A stretch of 64,000 bases of DNA from Serinus canaria (Eukaryota; Chordata; Aves; Passeriformes; Fringillidae): contig NC_066338.1 of NCBI RefSeq assembly GCF_022539315.1, positions 1,798,001 through 1,862,000 of the forward strand, read 5' to 3'. The position numbers and the translations under genes are program-made. Below the pieces are notes generated by a model. The model ran no database searches. It was not told the DNA's origin and saw only the letters and a list, made by a program, of their open reading frames with translations. Below, piece by piece: positions 51,458 to 62,714 of the stretch. The first letter of the stretch is position 1; every line of letters begins with the position of its first letter.

Positions 51458-52200
51458 AACTAGGGTTGGTGAGTTTTACAAACCTGGGAAATGGGACAAA
51501 GATTTTGTTCCAGGGCTTGTGGCTCAGAGCAGCCATCTGGCTCCTAAAATTCCGCATTGTGCAGCATGCCTCGCAGGACCAAGCTGGCACCAGTGCCAAC
51601 TTGGGCTTGTTTTAGAGTGCCAAGTACCTCCTGCAAACTGACTCCTAGAACTACGGTTGGTGAGTTTTCCAAACCTGGGAAATGGGGCAAAGATTTTGTT
51701 CCAGGGCTTGTGTATCAGAGCAGCCTTCTGGCTCCTAAAATTCCGCATTGTGCAGGATGCCTCCCAGGACCAAGCAGGCACCAGTGGCAACTCTGGATGG
51801 ATTGAGAGTGCCAAGTACCTCCTGTAAACTGACACCATGAACCAGGGTTGGTGAGTCTTGCTTCCAGGAAAAAGGTGCAGCGTTGCGTTGGTGTTCCAGG
51901 GCTTGTGGCTCGTAGCAGCCTTCTGGCTCCTAAAATTTTGCAATGTGCAGGGTGCCTCCCAGGACCAAGATTGCACCAGTGCAAACTTGAGCTTGTTTGA
52001 GAGTGCCAAGTACCTCCTGCAAACTGATTCCTAGAACTAGGGTTGGTGAGTTTTCCAAACCTGGGAAATGAGGCAAAGATTTTGTTCCAGGGCTGTGGCT
52101 CAGAGCAGCCTTCTGGCTCTTAAAATTCTGCATTGTGCAGGATGCCTCCCAGGAACAAGCTGCCCCCAGTGCCCACTTGGGCTTGTTTGAGAGTGCCAAG

Positions 52201-52830
52201 TACCTCCTGAAAACTGAGTCCAAAACGAGGTTTGGTTAGTCTCGCTTCCAGGGAAAATGTGCAGCGTTGCGTTGGTGGTCCAGGGCCTTTGGCTTGGAGC
52301 AGACTTCTGGCTCAAAAAATTCTGCATTGCGCGGTGGCCTCCCAGAGGCAAGCTGGCACCAGTGCCAAGTCAGGCTGGTTTGAGAGTGCCAAGTACCTCC
52401 TGCAGTCTGACACCATGAACCAGGGCTAGTGAGCTTTGTTTCCAGGGAAAGGGGCGGTATTGGGGATCCAGGGCCTGTGGCTCAGAGCAGCCTTCTGGCT
52501 CAAAAAATTCTGCATTGTGCAGGATGCCTCCCAGGATTAAGCTGCCACCAGTGTCATGTCAGGCTGGTTTGAGAGTGCCAAGTACCTCCTGAAAACTGAG
52601 TCCAAAACGAGGTTTGGTTAGTCTCGCTTCCAGGGAAAAGGTGCCACGTTGCGTTGGTGTTCCAAAGCCTTTGGCTCGGAGCAGCCATCTGGCTCAAAAA
52701 ATTCTGCATTGCGCGGTGGCCTCCCAGAGGCAAGCTGGCACCAGTGCCAAGTCAGGCTGGTTTGAGAGTGCCAAGTACCTCCTGCAGTCTGACACCATGA
52801 ACCAGGGCTAGTGAGCTTTGTTTCCATTGA
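52201..52830 (-). repeat. 2-monomer higher-order repeat, 382 bp
   Basis: TCCAAAACGAGGTTTGG starts at 52219 and 52601, and CAGGGCTAGTGAGC at 52421 and 52803; both offsets are 382 bp. The pair of monomers also shares GCGCGGTGGCCTCCCAGAGG, a 1-2 base shortened form of the usual GCGCAGGATGCCTCC region. The same two monomer types are reused in the 5-mer repeat farther right. Confidence 0.88.
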
Positions 52831-54070
52831 AAGGGTCGATATTGGTCATACAGCGCCTGTGGCTCAGAGCAGCCTTCTGGCTCAAAAAATTCTGCATTGT
52901 GCAGGATGCCTCCCAGGACCAAGCTGGCACCAGTGCCAACTTGGGCTGGTTTGAGAGTGCCAAGTACCTCCTGCAAACTGACCCCTAGAACTAGGGTTGG
53001 TGAGTTTTCCAAACCTGGGAAATGGGGCAAAGTTTTTGTTCCAGGGCTTGTGGCTCAGAGCAGCTTTCTTGCTCCTAAAATTCGGCATTGCGTAGGATGC
53101 CTCCCAGGACCAAGCTGGCACCAGTGCCAACTCTGGCTTGTTTGAGAGTGCCAAGTACCTCCTGCAATCTGAAGCCTAGAACCAGGGTTGGTGAGTCTTG
53201 TTTCTCCAGGAAAACGGGCGGTGTTGTTGTTCCAGGGCCTGTGGCTCTGAGCAGCCTTCTGGCTCAAAAAATTCCGCATTGTGCAGGATGCCTCCCAGGA
53301 CCAAGCTGGCACCAGTGCCAACAGTGGCTTTTTTGAGAGTGCCAAGTACCTCCTGCAAACTGACCTCTAGAACCAGGGTTGGTGCGTCTTGTTTCTCCAG
53401 GAAAATGGGCGGTGTTTTTGTTCCAGGGCCTGAGGGTCTGAGCAGCCTTCTGGCTCAAAAAATTCCGCATTGTGAAGGATGTCTCCTAGACGCAAGCTGG
53501 CACCAGTGCCAACTTGGGCTGGTTTGAGAGTGCCAAGTATCTCCTGCAATCTGAAGCCTAGAACCAGGGTTGGTGAGCTATGTTTCCAGGGAAAATTGGC
53601 AGCGTTGATTGTTTCCGGGCCTGTGACTCGGAGCAGCCTACTCTCTCCTAAAATTCCGCATTGCGCACGATGCCTCCCAGGATCAAGCTTGCAAAAGTGC
53701 CCACTTGGGCTTGTGTGAGAGTGCCAAGTACCTCCTGCACACTGACCCCTAGAACTAGGGTTGGTGAGTTTTCCAAACCTCGGAAATGGGGCAAAGTTTT
53801 TGTTCCAGGGCTTGTGGTCAAAGCAGCCTTCTGGCTCCTAAAATTCCGCATTGCGCAGGATGCCTCCCAGGACCAAGCTGGCACCAGTGCCAACTTGGGC
53901 TTGTTTGAGAGTGCCAAGAACCTCCTTAAAACTGACACCTAGAACCAGGGTTGGGCGGTCTTATTTCTCCAGGAAAATGGGCGGTGTTTGTGTTCCAGTT
54001 CCTGGTACTCAGAGCAGCTTTCTGGCTCCTAAAATTCCGCGTTGTGCAGGATGCCTCCCAGGACCAAGCT

Positions 54071-54076
54071 GGCACC
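54071..54076 (+). repeat. Target-site duplication GGCACC, left side of LTR copy 1
   Basis: GGCACC precedes the insert and occurs again at 54462-54467. Removing the insert and one copy restores an intact satellite dyad (GCTGGCACCAGTGCCAAC). Confidence 0.9.
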
Positions 54077-54461
54077 TATTACAGGGGTTTTCTGAGGTCT
54101 CAGGATGAGGGAAGAGACGACAACGTTGACTCCATGTATCAGAAGGCTTTGATTTATTATAAAATGTTATATAAGTTATAGAAACTATATTAAAGAGTAA
54201 AGAGAAATGTTTCACTACAAGGCTAAGCTAAGAATAGCATAGGAATGTGTACACTGAAGTTTTCTCAGCCCGAGACAGGCCGAACAGGTGAATTGGGATA
54301 GGCTCTTAATTGCAAACAGTTTGACGGGGTCAATCACAGATTTTTACGTGGCATTCCACAGCAGCAGATAAGAATTGTTTACCGTTGTTCCTGAGGCTAC
54401 TCAGCTCTAAAGAAAGAAAAAATCCTAAGTAAAGGATTTTTCATAAAATATGTTAGCAACA
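54077..54461 (-). mobile_element. Solo LTR inserted in satellite, copy 1 (endogenous retrovirus, ERVK-like)
   Basis: 385 bp of AT-richer sequence unrelated to the satellite is bounded by a 6-bp duplication GGCACC. Read on the minus strand it begins TGTTGC, contains AATAAA (reverse complement of the TTTATT at about 54151-54156) and ends CTGTAATA. A normal LTR ends in CA, so one base has probably changed at the 3' end. A 6-bp duplication is typical of ERVK-type (class II) elements. Segments such as CCACAGCAGCAGATAA and TCAGAAGGCTTTGATTTATT resemble, from memory, LTRs abundant in songbird genomes. No internal retroviral genes are present, so it is a recombined solo LTR. Confidence 0.8.
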
Positions 54462-54467
54462 GGCACC
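54462..54467 (+). repeat. Target-site duplication GGCACC, right side of LTR copy 1
   Basis: It matches 54071-54076 exactly and is followed by AGTGCCAACTTGGGC, the continuation of the interrupted monomer. Confidence 0.9.
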
Positions 54468-56744
54468 AGTGCCAACTTGGGCTTGTTTGAGAGTGCCAAG
54501 TACCTCCTGCAAACTGACCCCTAGAACCAGGGTTGGTGAGTCTTGTTTCTCCAGGAAAACGGGCGGTGTTTTTGTTCCAGGGCCTGTGGCTCTGAGCAGC
54601 CTTCTGGCTCAAAAAATTCCGCATTGCGCAGGATGCCTCCTAGACGCAAGCTGGCAACAGTGCAAACTTGGGCTTGTTTGAGAGTGCCAAGTACCTCCTG
54701 CAAACTGACCCCTAGAACCAGGGTTGGTGAGTCTTGTTTCTCCAGGAAAACGGGCGGTGTTGGTGTTCCAGGGCTTGTGGCTCGGAGCAGCCTTCTGGCT
54801 CAAAAAATTCCGCATTGCGCAGGATGCCTTCCAGACGTAAGCTGGCACCAGTGCCAACTTGTGCTGGTTTGAGAGTGCCAAGTACGTCCTGGAATCTGAA
54901 ACCTAGAACCAGGGTTGGTGAGCTATGTTTCCAGGGAAAAGGGGCAGCGTTGGTTGTTCCAGGGCTTGTGGCTCGGAGCATCCTACTCTCTCCTAAAATT
55001 GCGCATTGCGCAGGATGCCTCCCAGACGCAAGCTGGCAGCAGTGCCAACATGGGCTTCTTTGAGAGTGCCAAGTACCTCCTGAAAACTGACTCCTAGAAC
55101 TAGGGTTGGTGAGTTTTACAAACCTGGGAAATGAGGCAAAGTTTTTGTTCCAGGGCTTGTGGCTCAGAGCACCCTTCTGGCTCTTAAAATTCCGCATTGC
55201 GCAGGATGCCTCCCAGGACCAAGCTGGCACCAGTGCCAACTTGGGCTGGTTTGAGAGTGCCAAGTACCTCCTGAAAACCAACACCTAGAACTAGGGTTGG
55301 TGAGATTTCCAAACCTGGGAAATGGAGCAAAGATTTTGTTCCAGGGCCTGGTACTCGGAGCAGCTTTCTGGCTCCTAAAATTCTGCATTGCGCAGGATGC
55401 CTCCCAGGACCAAGCTGGCACCAGTGCCATCTCTGGCTGGTTTGAGAGTGCCAAGTAACTCCTAAAAACTGAGACAAGAACCAGGGTTGGTTAGTCTCGC
55501 TTCCAGGGAAAAGGTGCAGCGTTGCGTTGGTGTTCCAGGGCCTTTGGCTCGGAGCAGCCTTCTGGCATTGCGCGGGACACCTCCCAGCGGCAAGCTGGCA
55601 CCAGTGCCAAGTCAGGCTGGTTTGAGAGTGCCAAGTACCTCCTGCAGTCTGAAACCATGAACCAGGGCTAGTGAGCTTTGTTTCCAGGGAAAGGGGCGGC
55701 ATAGGTGATCCAGGGCCTGTGGCTCAGAGCAGCCTTCTGGCTCCTAAAATTCTGCAATGTGCAGGGTGCCTCCCAGGACCAAGCTGGCACCAGGGCAAAC
55801 TTGGGCTTGTTTGAGAGTGCCAAGTACCTCCTGCAAACTGAAGCCTAGAACCAGGTTTGGTGAGTCTTGTTTCTCCAGGACAACAGGCGTTGTTGGTGTT
55901 CCAGGGCCTGGTACTCGGAGCAGCCTTCTGGATCCTAAAATTCCGCATTGCGAAGGATGCCTCCCAGACGCAAGCTGGCACCAGTGCCAACTTGGGCTGG
56001 TTTGAGAATGCCAAGTACCTCCTGGAATCTGAAACCTAGAACCAGGGTTGGTGAGCTATGTTTCCAGGGAAAAGGGGCAGCGTTGGTTGTTCCAGGGCCT
56101 GTGGCTCGGAGCATCCTACTCTCTCTTAAAATTGCGCATTGCGAATGTTGCCTCCCAGACAGAAGCTGGCAGCAGTGCCAACATGGGCTTCTTTGAGAGT
56201 GCCAAGTACCTCCTGCAAACTGACTCCTAGAACTAGGGTTGGTGAGTTTTCCAAACCTGGGAAATGGGGCAAAGTTTTTGTTCCAGGGCTTGTGGCTCAG
56301 AGCAGCTTTCTTGCTCCTAAAATTCCGCATTGCGCAGGATGCCTCCCAGGACCAAGCTGGCACCAGTGCCTACTTGGGCTTGTTTGAGAGTGCCAAGAAC
56401 CTCCTTAAAACAGACACCTAGAACCAGGGTTGGGGGGTCTTATTTCTCCAGGAAAACGGGCGGTGTTTGTGTTCCAGGGCCTGGTACTCAGAGCAGCTTT
56501 CTGGCTCCTAAAATTCTGCATTGAGCTGGATGCTTCCCAGGATTAGGCTGCCACCAGTGCCATGTCACGCTTCTTTGAGAGTGCCAAGTACCTTCTGAAA
56601 ACTGACACCAAGAACCAGGGTTGGTGAGTCTTGCTTCCAGGAAAAAGGTGCAGCGTTGCGTTGGTGTTCCAGGGCTTGTGGCTCAGAGCAGCCTTCTGGC
56701 TTTTAAAACTCCGCATTGTGCAGGATGCCTCCCAGGACCAAGCT

Positions 56745-56750
56745 GGCACC
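56745..56750 (+). repeat. Target-site duplication GGCACC, left side of LTR copy 2
   Basis: It has the same sequence and the same position within the monomer as at LTR copy 1. Confidence 0.9.
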
Positions 56751-57136
56751 TATTACAGGGGTTTTCTGAGGTCTCAGGATGAGGGAAGAGACGACAACCT
56801 TGACTCCATGTATCAGAAGGCTTTGATTTATTATAAAATGTTATATAAGATATAGAAACTACACTAAAAGAGTAAAGAGAAAGGTTTCACTACAAGGCTA
56901 AGCTAAGAATAGCATAGGAATGTGTAAACTGAAGTTTTCTCAGCCCGAGACAGGCCAAACAGGTGAATTGGGATAGGCTCTAAATTGCAAACAGTTTGAC
57001 GGAGTCAATCACAGATTTTCCCGTGGCATTCCACAGCAGCAGATAAGAATTGTTTACCGTTGTTCCTGAGGCTACTCAGCTCTAAAGAAAGAAAAAATCC
57101 TAAGTAAAGGATTTTTCATAAAATATGATAGCAACA
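56751..57136 (-). mobile_element. Solo LTR inserted in satellite, copy 2 (duplicate of copy 1)
   Basis: 386 bp, about 97% identical to 54077-54461: I count 12 substitutions and one 1-base insertion by eye. Target duplication, insertion point in the monomer and the altered terminal base are all identical to copy 1. The start-to-start distance is 2674 bp: the LTR plus 2289 bp of satellite, close to twelve monomers. Two independent insertions would not share all of these, so copy 2 arose by duplication of the satellite segment carrying the LTR. Confidence 0.82.
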
Positions 57137-57142
57137 GGCACC
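57137..57142 (+). repeat. Target-site duplication GGCACC, right side of LTR copy 2
   Basis: It is identical to 56745-56750 and is followed by AGTGCCAACTTGGGC as at copy 1. Confidence 0.9.
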
Positions 57143-58350
57143 AGTGCCAACTTGGGCTTGTTTGAGAGTGCCAAGTACCTCCTGCAAACTGAAGCCTAGA
57201 ACCAGGGTTGGTGAGTCTTGTTTCTCCTGGAAAACGGGCGGTGTTGTATTTCCCGGGCCTATGGCTCTGAGCAGCCTTCTGGATCAAAAAAATTCCGCAT
57301 TGCGCAGGATGCCTCCCAGGACCAAGCTGGCACCAGTGCCAACTGTGGCTTGTTTGAGAGTGCCAAGTACCTCCTGCAATCTGAAGCCTAGAACCAGGGT
57401 TGGTGAGTCTTGTTTCTCCAGGAAAACGGGCGGTGTTGTTGTTCCAGGGCCGGTGGCTCTGCGCAGCCTTCTGGCTCAAAAAATTCCGCATTGCGCAGGA
57501 TGCCTTCCAGGACTAAGCTGGCACCAGTGCCAACTTGTGCTGGTTTGAGAGTGCCAAGTACCTCCTGGAATCTGAAACTTAGAACCAGGGTTGGTGAGCT
57601 ATGTTTCCAGGGAAAAGGGGCAGCATTGTTGTTCCAGGGCTTGTGGCTCGGAGCATCCTACTCTCTCCTAAAATTGCGCATTGCGCAGGATGCCTCCTAG
57701 ACGCAAGCTGGCAGCAGTGCCAACATGGGCTTCTTTGAGAGTGCCAAGTACCTCCTGAAAACTGACTCCTAGAACTAGGGTTGGTGAGTTTTACAAACCT
57801 GGGAAATGAGGCAAAGATTTTGTTCCAGGGCTTGTGGCACAGAGCACCCTTCTGGCTCTTAAAATTCCACATTGCGCAGGATGCCTCCAGGACCAAGCTG
57901 GCACCAGTGCCAACTTGGGCTGGTTTGAGAGTGCCAAGTACCTCCTGAAAACCAACACCTAGAACTAGGGTTGGTGAGATTTCCAAACCTGGGAAATGGG
58001 GCAAAGATTTTGTTCCAGGGCTTGTGGCTCAGAGCAGCCTTCTGGGTCCTAAAATTCCGCATTGCGCAGGATGCCTCCCAGGACCAAGCTGGCACCAGTG
58101 CCAACTTGGGCTGGTTTGAGAGTGCCAAGTACCTCCTGAAAACTGAGTCCAAAACGAGGTTTTGTTAGTCTTGCTTCCAGGGAAAAGGTGCCGCGTTGCG
58201 TTGGTGTTCCAGGGCCTTTGGCTCGGAGCAGCATTCTGGCTCAAAAAATTCTGCATTGCGCGGGGCGCCTCCCAGAGGCAAGCTGGCACCAGTGTCAAGT
58301 CAGGCTGGTTTGAGAGTGCCAAGTACCTCCTGCAGTCTGACACCATGAAC

Positions 58351-61300
58351 CAGGGCTAGTGAGCTTTGTTTCCAGGGAAAGGGGCGGCATTGGTGATCCA
58401 GGGCCTGTGGCTCAGAGCAGCCTTCTGGCTCAAAAAATTCTGCATTGTGCAGGGTGCCTCCCAGGACCAAGCTGGCACCAGTGCCAACTTGGGCTTGTTT
58501 GAGAGTGCCAAGTACCTCCTGCAAACTGAAGCCTAGAACCAGGGTTGGTGAGTCTTGTTTCTCCAGGACAACAGGCGTTGTTAATGTTCCAGGGCCTGGT
58601 ACTCGGAGAAGCCTTCTGGCTCCTAAAATTCCGCATTGCGCAGGATGCCTCCCAGACGCAAGCTGGCACCAGTGCCAACTTGGGCCGGTTTGAGAAGGCC
58701 AAGTACCTCCTGGAATCTGAAACCTAGAACCAGGGTTGGTGAGTCTATGTTTCCAGGGAAAAGGGGCAGCGTTGGTTGTTCCAGGGCCTGTGGCTCGGAG
58801 CATCCTACTCTCTCTTAAAATTGCGCATTGCGCAGGATGCCTCCCAGACAGAAGCTGGCAGCAGTGCCAACTTGGGCTTGTTTGAGAGTGCCAAGTACCT
58901 CCTGCAAACTGACTCCTAGAACTAGGGTTGGTGAGATTTCCAAACCTGGGAAATGGGGCAAAGATTTTTTTCCAGGGCTTGTGGCTCAGAGCAGCCTTCT
59001 GGCTCCTAAAATTCCGCATTGCGCAGGATGCCTCCCAGGACCAAGCTGGCACCAGTGCCATGTCAGGCTGGTTTGAGAGTGCCAAGTACCTCCTGAAAAC
59101 TGAGTCCAAAACGAGGTTTGGTTAGTCTCGCTTCCAGGGAAAAGGTGCCGCGTTGCGTTGGTGTTCCAGGGCCTTTGGCTCGGAGCAGCCTTCTGGCTCA
59201 AAAAATTCTGCATTGCGCGGTGGCCTCCCAGAGGCAAGCTGGCACCAGTGCCAAGTCAGGCTGGTTTGAGAGTGCCAAGTACCTCCTGCAGTCTGACACC
59301 ATGAACCAGGGCTAGTGAGCTTTGTTTCCAGGGAAAGGGGCGGTATTGGTGATCCAGGGCCTGTGGCTCAGAGCAGCCTTCTGGCTCAAAAAATTCTGCA
59401 TTGTGCAGGATGCCTCCAAGGACTAAGCTGGCACCAGTGCCCAGTTGGGCTTGTTTGAGAGTGGCAAGTACCTCCTGCAATCTGAAGCCTAGAACCAGGG
59501 TTGGTGAGTCTTGTTTCTCCAGGAAAACGGGCGGTGTTGTTGTTCCAGGGCCTGTGGCTCTGAGCAGCCTTCTGGATCAAAAAAATTCCGCATTGCGCAG
59601 GATGCCTCCCAGGACCAAGCTGGCACCAGTGCCAACTCTGGCTTGTTTGAGAGTGCCAAGTACCTCCTGCAACTGACCCCTAGAACCAGGGTTGGTGAGT
59701 CTTGTTTTTCCAGGAAAACGGGCGGTGTTGGTATTCCAGGGCTTGTGGCTCTGAGCAGCCTTCTGGCTCAAAAAATTCCGCATTGCGCAGGATGCCTTCC
59801 AGACGTAAGCTGGCACCAGTGCCAACTTGTGCTGGTTTGAGAGTGCCAAGTACCTCCTGCAATCTGAAACCTAGAACCAGGGTTGGTGAGCTATGTTTCC
59901 AGGGAAAAGGGGCAGCATTGGTTGTTCCAGGGCTTGTAGCTCGGAGCATCCTACTCTCTCCTAAAATTGCGCATTGCGCAGGATGCCTCCTAGACGCAAG
60001 CTGGCAGCAGTGCCAACATGGGCTTCTTTGAGAGTGCCAAGTACCTCCTGAAAACTGACTCCTAGAACTAGGGTTGGTGAGTTTTACAATCCTGGGAAAT
60101 CAGGCAAAGTTTTTCTTCCAGGGCTTGTGGCACAGAGCACCCTTCTGGCTCTTAAAATTCCACATTGCGCAGGATGCCTCCAAGGACCAAGCTGGCACCA
60201 GTGCCAACTTGGGCTGGTTTGAGAGTGCCAAGTACCTCCTGCATTCTGACACCATGAACCAGGGCTAATGAGCTTTGTTTCCTGGGAAAGGGGCGGCATT
60301 GGTGATCCAGGGCCTGTGGCTCAGAGCAGCCTTCTGGCTCCTAAAATTCTGCAATGTGCAGGTTGCCTCCCAGGACCAAGCTGGCACCAGTGCCAAATTG
60401 TGCTGGTATGAGAGTGCCAAGTACCTTCTGAAAACTGACACCTAGAACCAGGGTTGGTGCGTCATGTTTCTCCAGGAATACAGGCATTGTTTTTATTCCA
60501 GGGCCTGGTACTCGGAGCAGCCTTCTGGATCAAAAAATTCCGCATTGCGCAGGTCGCCTTCCAGAGGGGAGCTGGCACCAGTGGAAACTTGGGCTGGTTT
60601 GAGAGTGCCAAGTACCTCCTGCAATCTGACACCATGAACCAGGGCTAGTGAGCTTTTTTTCCAGGGAAAGGGGCAGCTTGGTTGTTCCAGGGCCTGTGGT
60701 TCGGAGCATCCTACTCTCTCTTAAAATTGCGCATTGCGCAGGATGCCTCCCAGACAGAAGCTGGCAGCAGTGCCAACTTGGGCTGTTTTGAGAGTGCCAA
60801 GTACCTCCTGCAAACTGACACCATCAACTAGGGTTGGTGAGATTTCCAAACCTGGGAAATGGGGCAAAGATTTTTTTCCAGGGCTTGTGTATCAGAGCAG
60901 CCTTCTGGCTCCTAAAATTCCGCATTGCGCAGGATGCCTCACAGAACCAAGCTGGCACCAGTGCCACCTCTGGCTGCTTTGAGAGTGCCAAGTACCTCCT
61001 GAAAACTGAGTCCAAAACGAGGTTTGCTTAGTCTCACTTCCAGGGAAAAGGTGCCGCGTTGCGTTGGTGTTCCAGGGCCTTTGGCTCGGAGCAACCTTCT
61101 GGCTCAAAAAATTCTGCATTGCGCGGTGGCCTCCCAGAGGCAAGCTGGCACCAGTGCCAACTCAGGCTGGTTTGAGAGTGCCAAGTACCTCCTGCAGTCT
61201 GACACCATGAACCACGGCTAGTGAGCTTTGTTTCCAGGGAAAGGGGCGGCATTGGTGATCCAGGGCCTGTGGCTCAGAGCAGCCTTCCGGCTCCTAAAAT

Positions 61301-62177
61301 TCTGCATTGTGCAGGATGCCTCCCAGGACCAAGCTGGCACCAGTGCAAACTTGGGCTTGTTTGAGAGTGCCAAGTACCTCCTGCAAACTGAAGCCTAGAA
61401 CCAGGGTTGGTGAGTCTTGTTTCTCCAGGACAACAGGCGTTGTTGGTGTTCCAGGGCCTGTGGCTCTGAGCAGCCTTCTGGCTCAAAAAATTCCGCATTG
61501 CGAAGGATGCCTCCCAGACGCAAGCTGGCACCAGTGCCAACTTGGGCTGGTTTGAGAATGCCAAGTACCTCCTGGAATCGGAAACCTAGAACCAGGGTTG
61601 GTGAGCTATGTTTCCAGGGAAAATGGGGCAGCGTTGGTTGTTCCAGGGCCTGTGGTTCGGAGCATCCTACTCTCTCTTAAAATTGCGCATTGCGCAGGAT
61701 GCCTCCCAGACCCAAGCTGGCAGCAGTGCCAACTTGGGCTTTTTTGAGAGTGCCAAGTACCTCCTGCAAACTGACACCATCAACTAGGGTTGGTGAGATT
61801 TCCAAACCTGGGAAATGGTGCAAAGATTTTGTTCCAGGGCTTGTGTATCAGAGCAGCCTTCTTGGTCCTAAAATTCCGCATTGCGCAGGATGCCTCCCAG
61901 GACCAAGCTGGCACCAGTGCCATGTCAGGCTGGTTTGAGAGTGCCAAGTACCTCCTGATAATAAGTCCAAAACGAGGTTTGGTTAGTCTCGCTTCCAGGG
62001 AAAAGGTGCCGCGTTGCGTTGGTGTTCCAGGGCCTTTGGCTCGGAGCAGCCTTCTGACTCAAAAAATTCTGCATTGCGCGGTGGCCTCCCAGAGGCAAGC
62101 TGGCACCAGTGCCAAGTCAGGCTGGTTTGAGAGTGCCAAGTACCTCCTGCAGTCTGACACCATGAACCAGGGCTAGT
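58351..62177 (-). repeat. 5-monomer higher-order repeat, about 955 bp, four full periods
   Basis: The marker CAGGGCTAGTGAGC, or its one-base variants, starts at 58351, 59307, 60260, 61213 and 62168: spacings 956, 953, 953 and 955 bp, i.e. five monomers each. A second marker, TCCAAAACGAGGTTTG or its one-base variants, lies at 58148, 59105, 61011 and 61966, spacings 957, 1906 and 955; the expected copy near 60058 is replaced by another monomer type. GGATCAAAAAAATTCC and CTCCAGGACAACAGGCG recur at 15-monomer intervals (59574/62435 and 58561/61423). Unit composition is therefore partly scrambled, with an extra marker at 60650. Multi-monomer units of this kind are the hallmark of centromere-type satellites. 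Confidence 0.88.
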
Positions 62178-62544
62178 GAGCTTTGTTTCCAGGGAAAGGG
62201 GCGGTATTGGTGATCCAGGGCCTGTGGCTCAGAGCAGCCTTCTGGCTCAAAAAATTCTGCATTGTGCAGGATGCCTCCCAGGACTAAGCTGGCACCAGTG
62301 CCCACTTGGGCTTGTTTGAGAGTGGCAAGTACCTCCTGCAATCTGAAGCCTAGAACCAGGGTTGGTGAGTCTTGTTTCTCCAGGAAAACGGGCGGTGTTT
62401 TTGTTCCAGGGCCTGTGGCTCAGAGCAGCCTTCTGGATCAAAAAAATTCCGCATTGCGCAGGATGCCTCCCAGGACCAAGCTGGCACCAGTGCCAACTCT
62501 GGCTTGTTTGAGAGTGCCAAGTACCTCCTGCAATCTAAAGCCTA

Positions 62545-62714
62545 GAACCAGGTTTGGTGCTGCCAGGCAACTTGGGCTGGTTTGAGAGTGCCAGTACCTC
62601 CTGCAATCTGAAACCTAGAACCAGGTTTGGTGAGCTAGTTTCCAGGGAAAAGGGGCAGCTTGTTGTTCCAGGGCCTGTGGCTCGAGCAGCCTACTCTCTC
62701 CTAAATTCGCATCT
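62545..62714 (-). repeat. Damaged satellite end next to the gap
   Basis: Near 62558 a monomer jumps from GGTTTGGTGCTGCCAGG straight to CAACTTGGGCTGG, losing most of one unit. The next 150 bases contain several short deletions not seen elsewhere: GTGCCAGTACC for GTGCCAAGTACC, GAGCTAGTTTCC for GAGCTATGTTTCC, GGCTCGAGCAGCC for GGCTCGGAGCAGCC, and CTAAATTCGC for CTAAAATTCCGC. Such dense small deletions right at a gap fit uncorrected long-read sequence. Confidence 0.75.

Larger units (their letters stand above)
31693..52200 (-). repeat. 191-bp satellite array, inverted, divergent part
   Basis: About 107 monomers, all reverse-complemented relative to the left array: they read AGTGCCAAGTACCTCC, and GCAGCCTTCTGGCTC. 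The same variable-block versions are seen, e.g. CAAACCTGGGAAATGGGGC and GTTTCTCCAGGAAAACGGGC. One monomer near 32717 lacks roughly 45-50 bases between GCACCAGTGCC and AGAACCAGGGTTGG. The array includes several segment duplications listed separately and many segments homologous to the left array. Confidence 0.95.
52831..62544 (-). repeat. 191-bp satellite array, inverted, higher-order-repeat part
   Basis: About 47 monomers in - orientation, more alike within position classes than those before 52.2 kb. Two LTR copies interrupt it. One monomer near 55565 lacks about 15 bases (TTCTGGCATTGCGCGGGAC). Position-specific monomers recur at multiples of five or twelve monomers, which shows higher-order structure. 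Confidence 0.93.

Noticed and set aside
54077..57136. A full endogenous retrovirus with two LTRs and an interior
   Set aside because: Both elements have the same orientation, but the 2289 bp between them is only 191-bp satellite, and each LTR has its own pair of target duplications. They are two solo LTRs.
1..62714. Regularly spaced direct repeats resembling a CRISPR array
   Set aside because: The whole 191-bp unit repeats, with no short repeat and unique spacers. The neighbouring LTR and monomer size are those of a vertebrate satellite.
1..62714. CENP-B box, telomere repeat, tRNA or rRNA gene within the arrays
   Set aside because: I scanned the consensus monomer and the 482-bp unit by eye for the CENP-B box core, TTAGGG runs and RNA polymerase III box motifs, and saw no convincing match.
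1..62714. A single perfect giant palindrome centred on the middle gap
   Set aside because: Inverted matches exist, but their midpoints differ (about 27.2, 30.1 and 31.2 kb for different blocks). The homology is in rearranged blocks, and the orientation of the right contig is itself uncertain.
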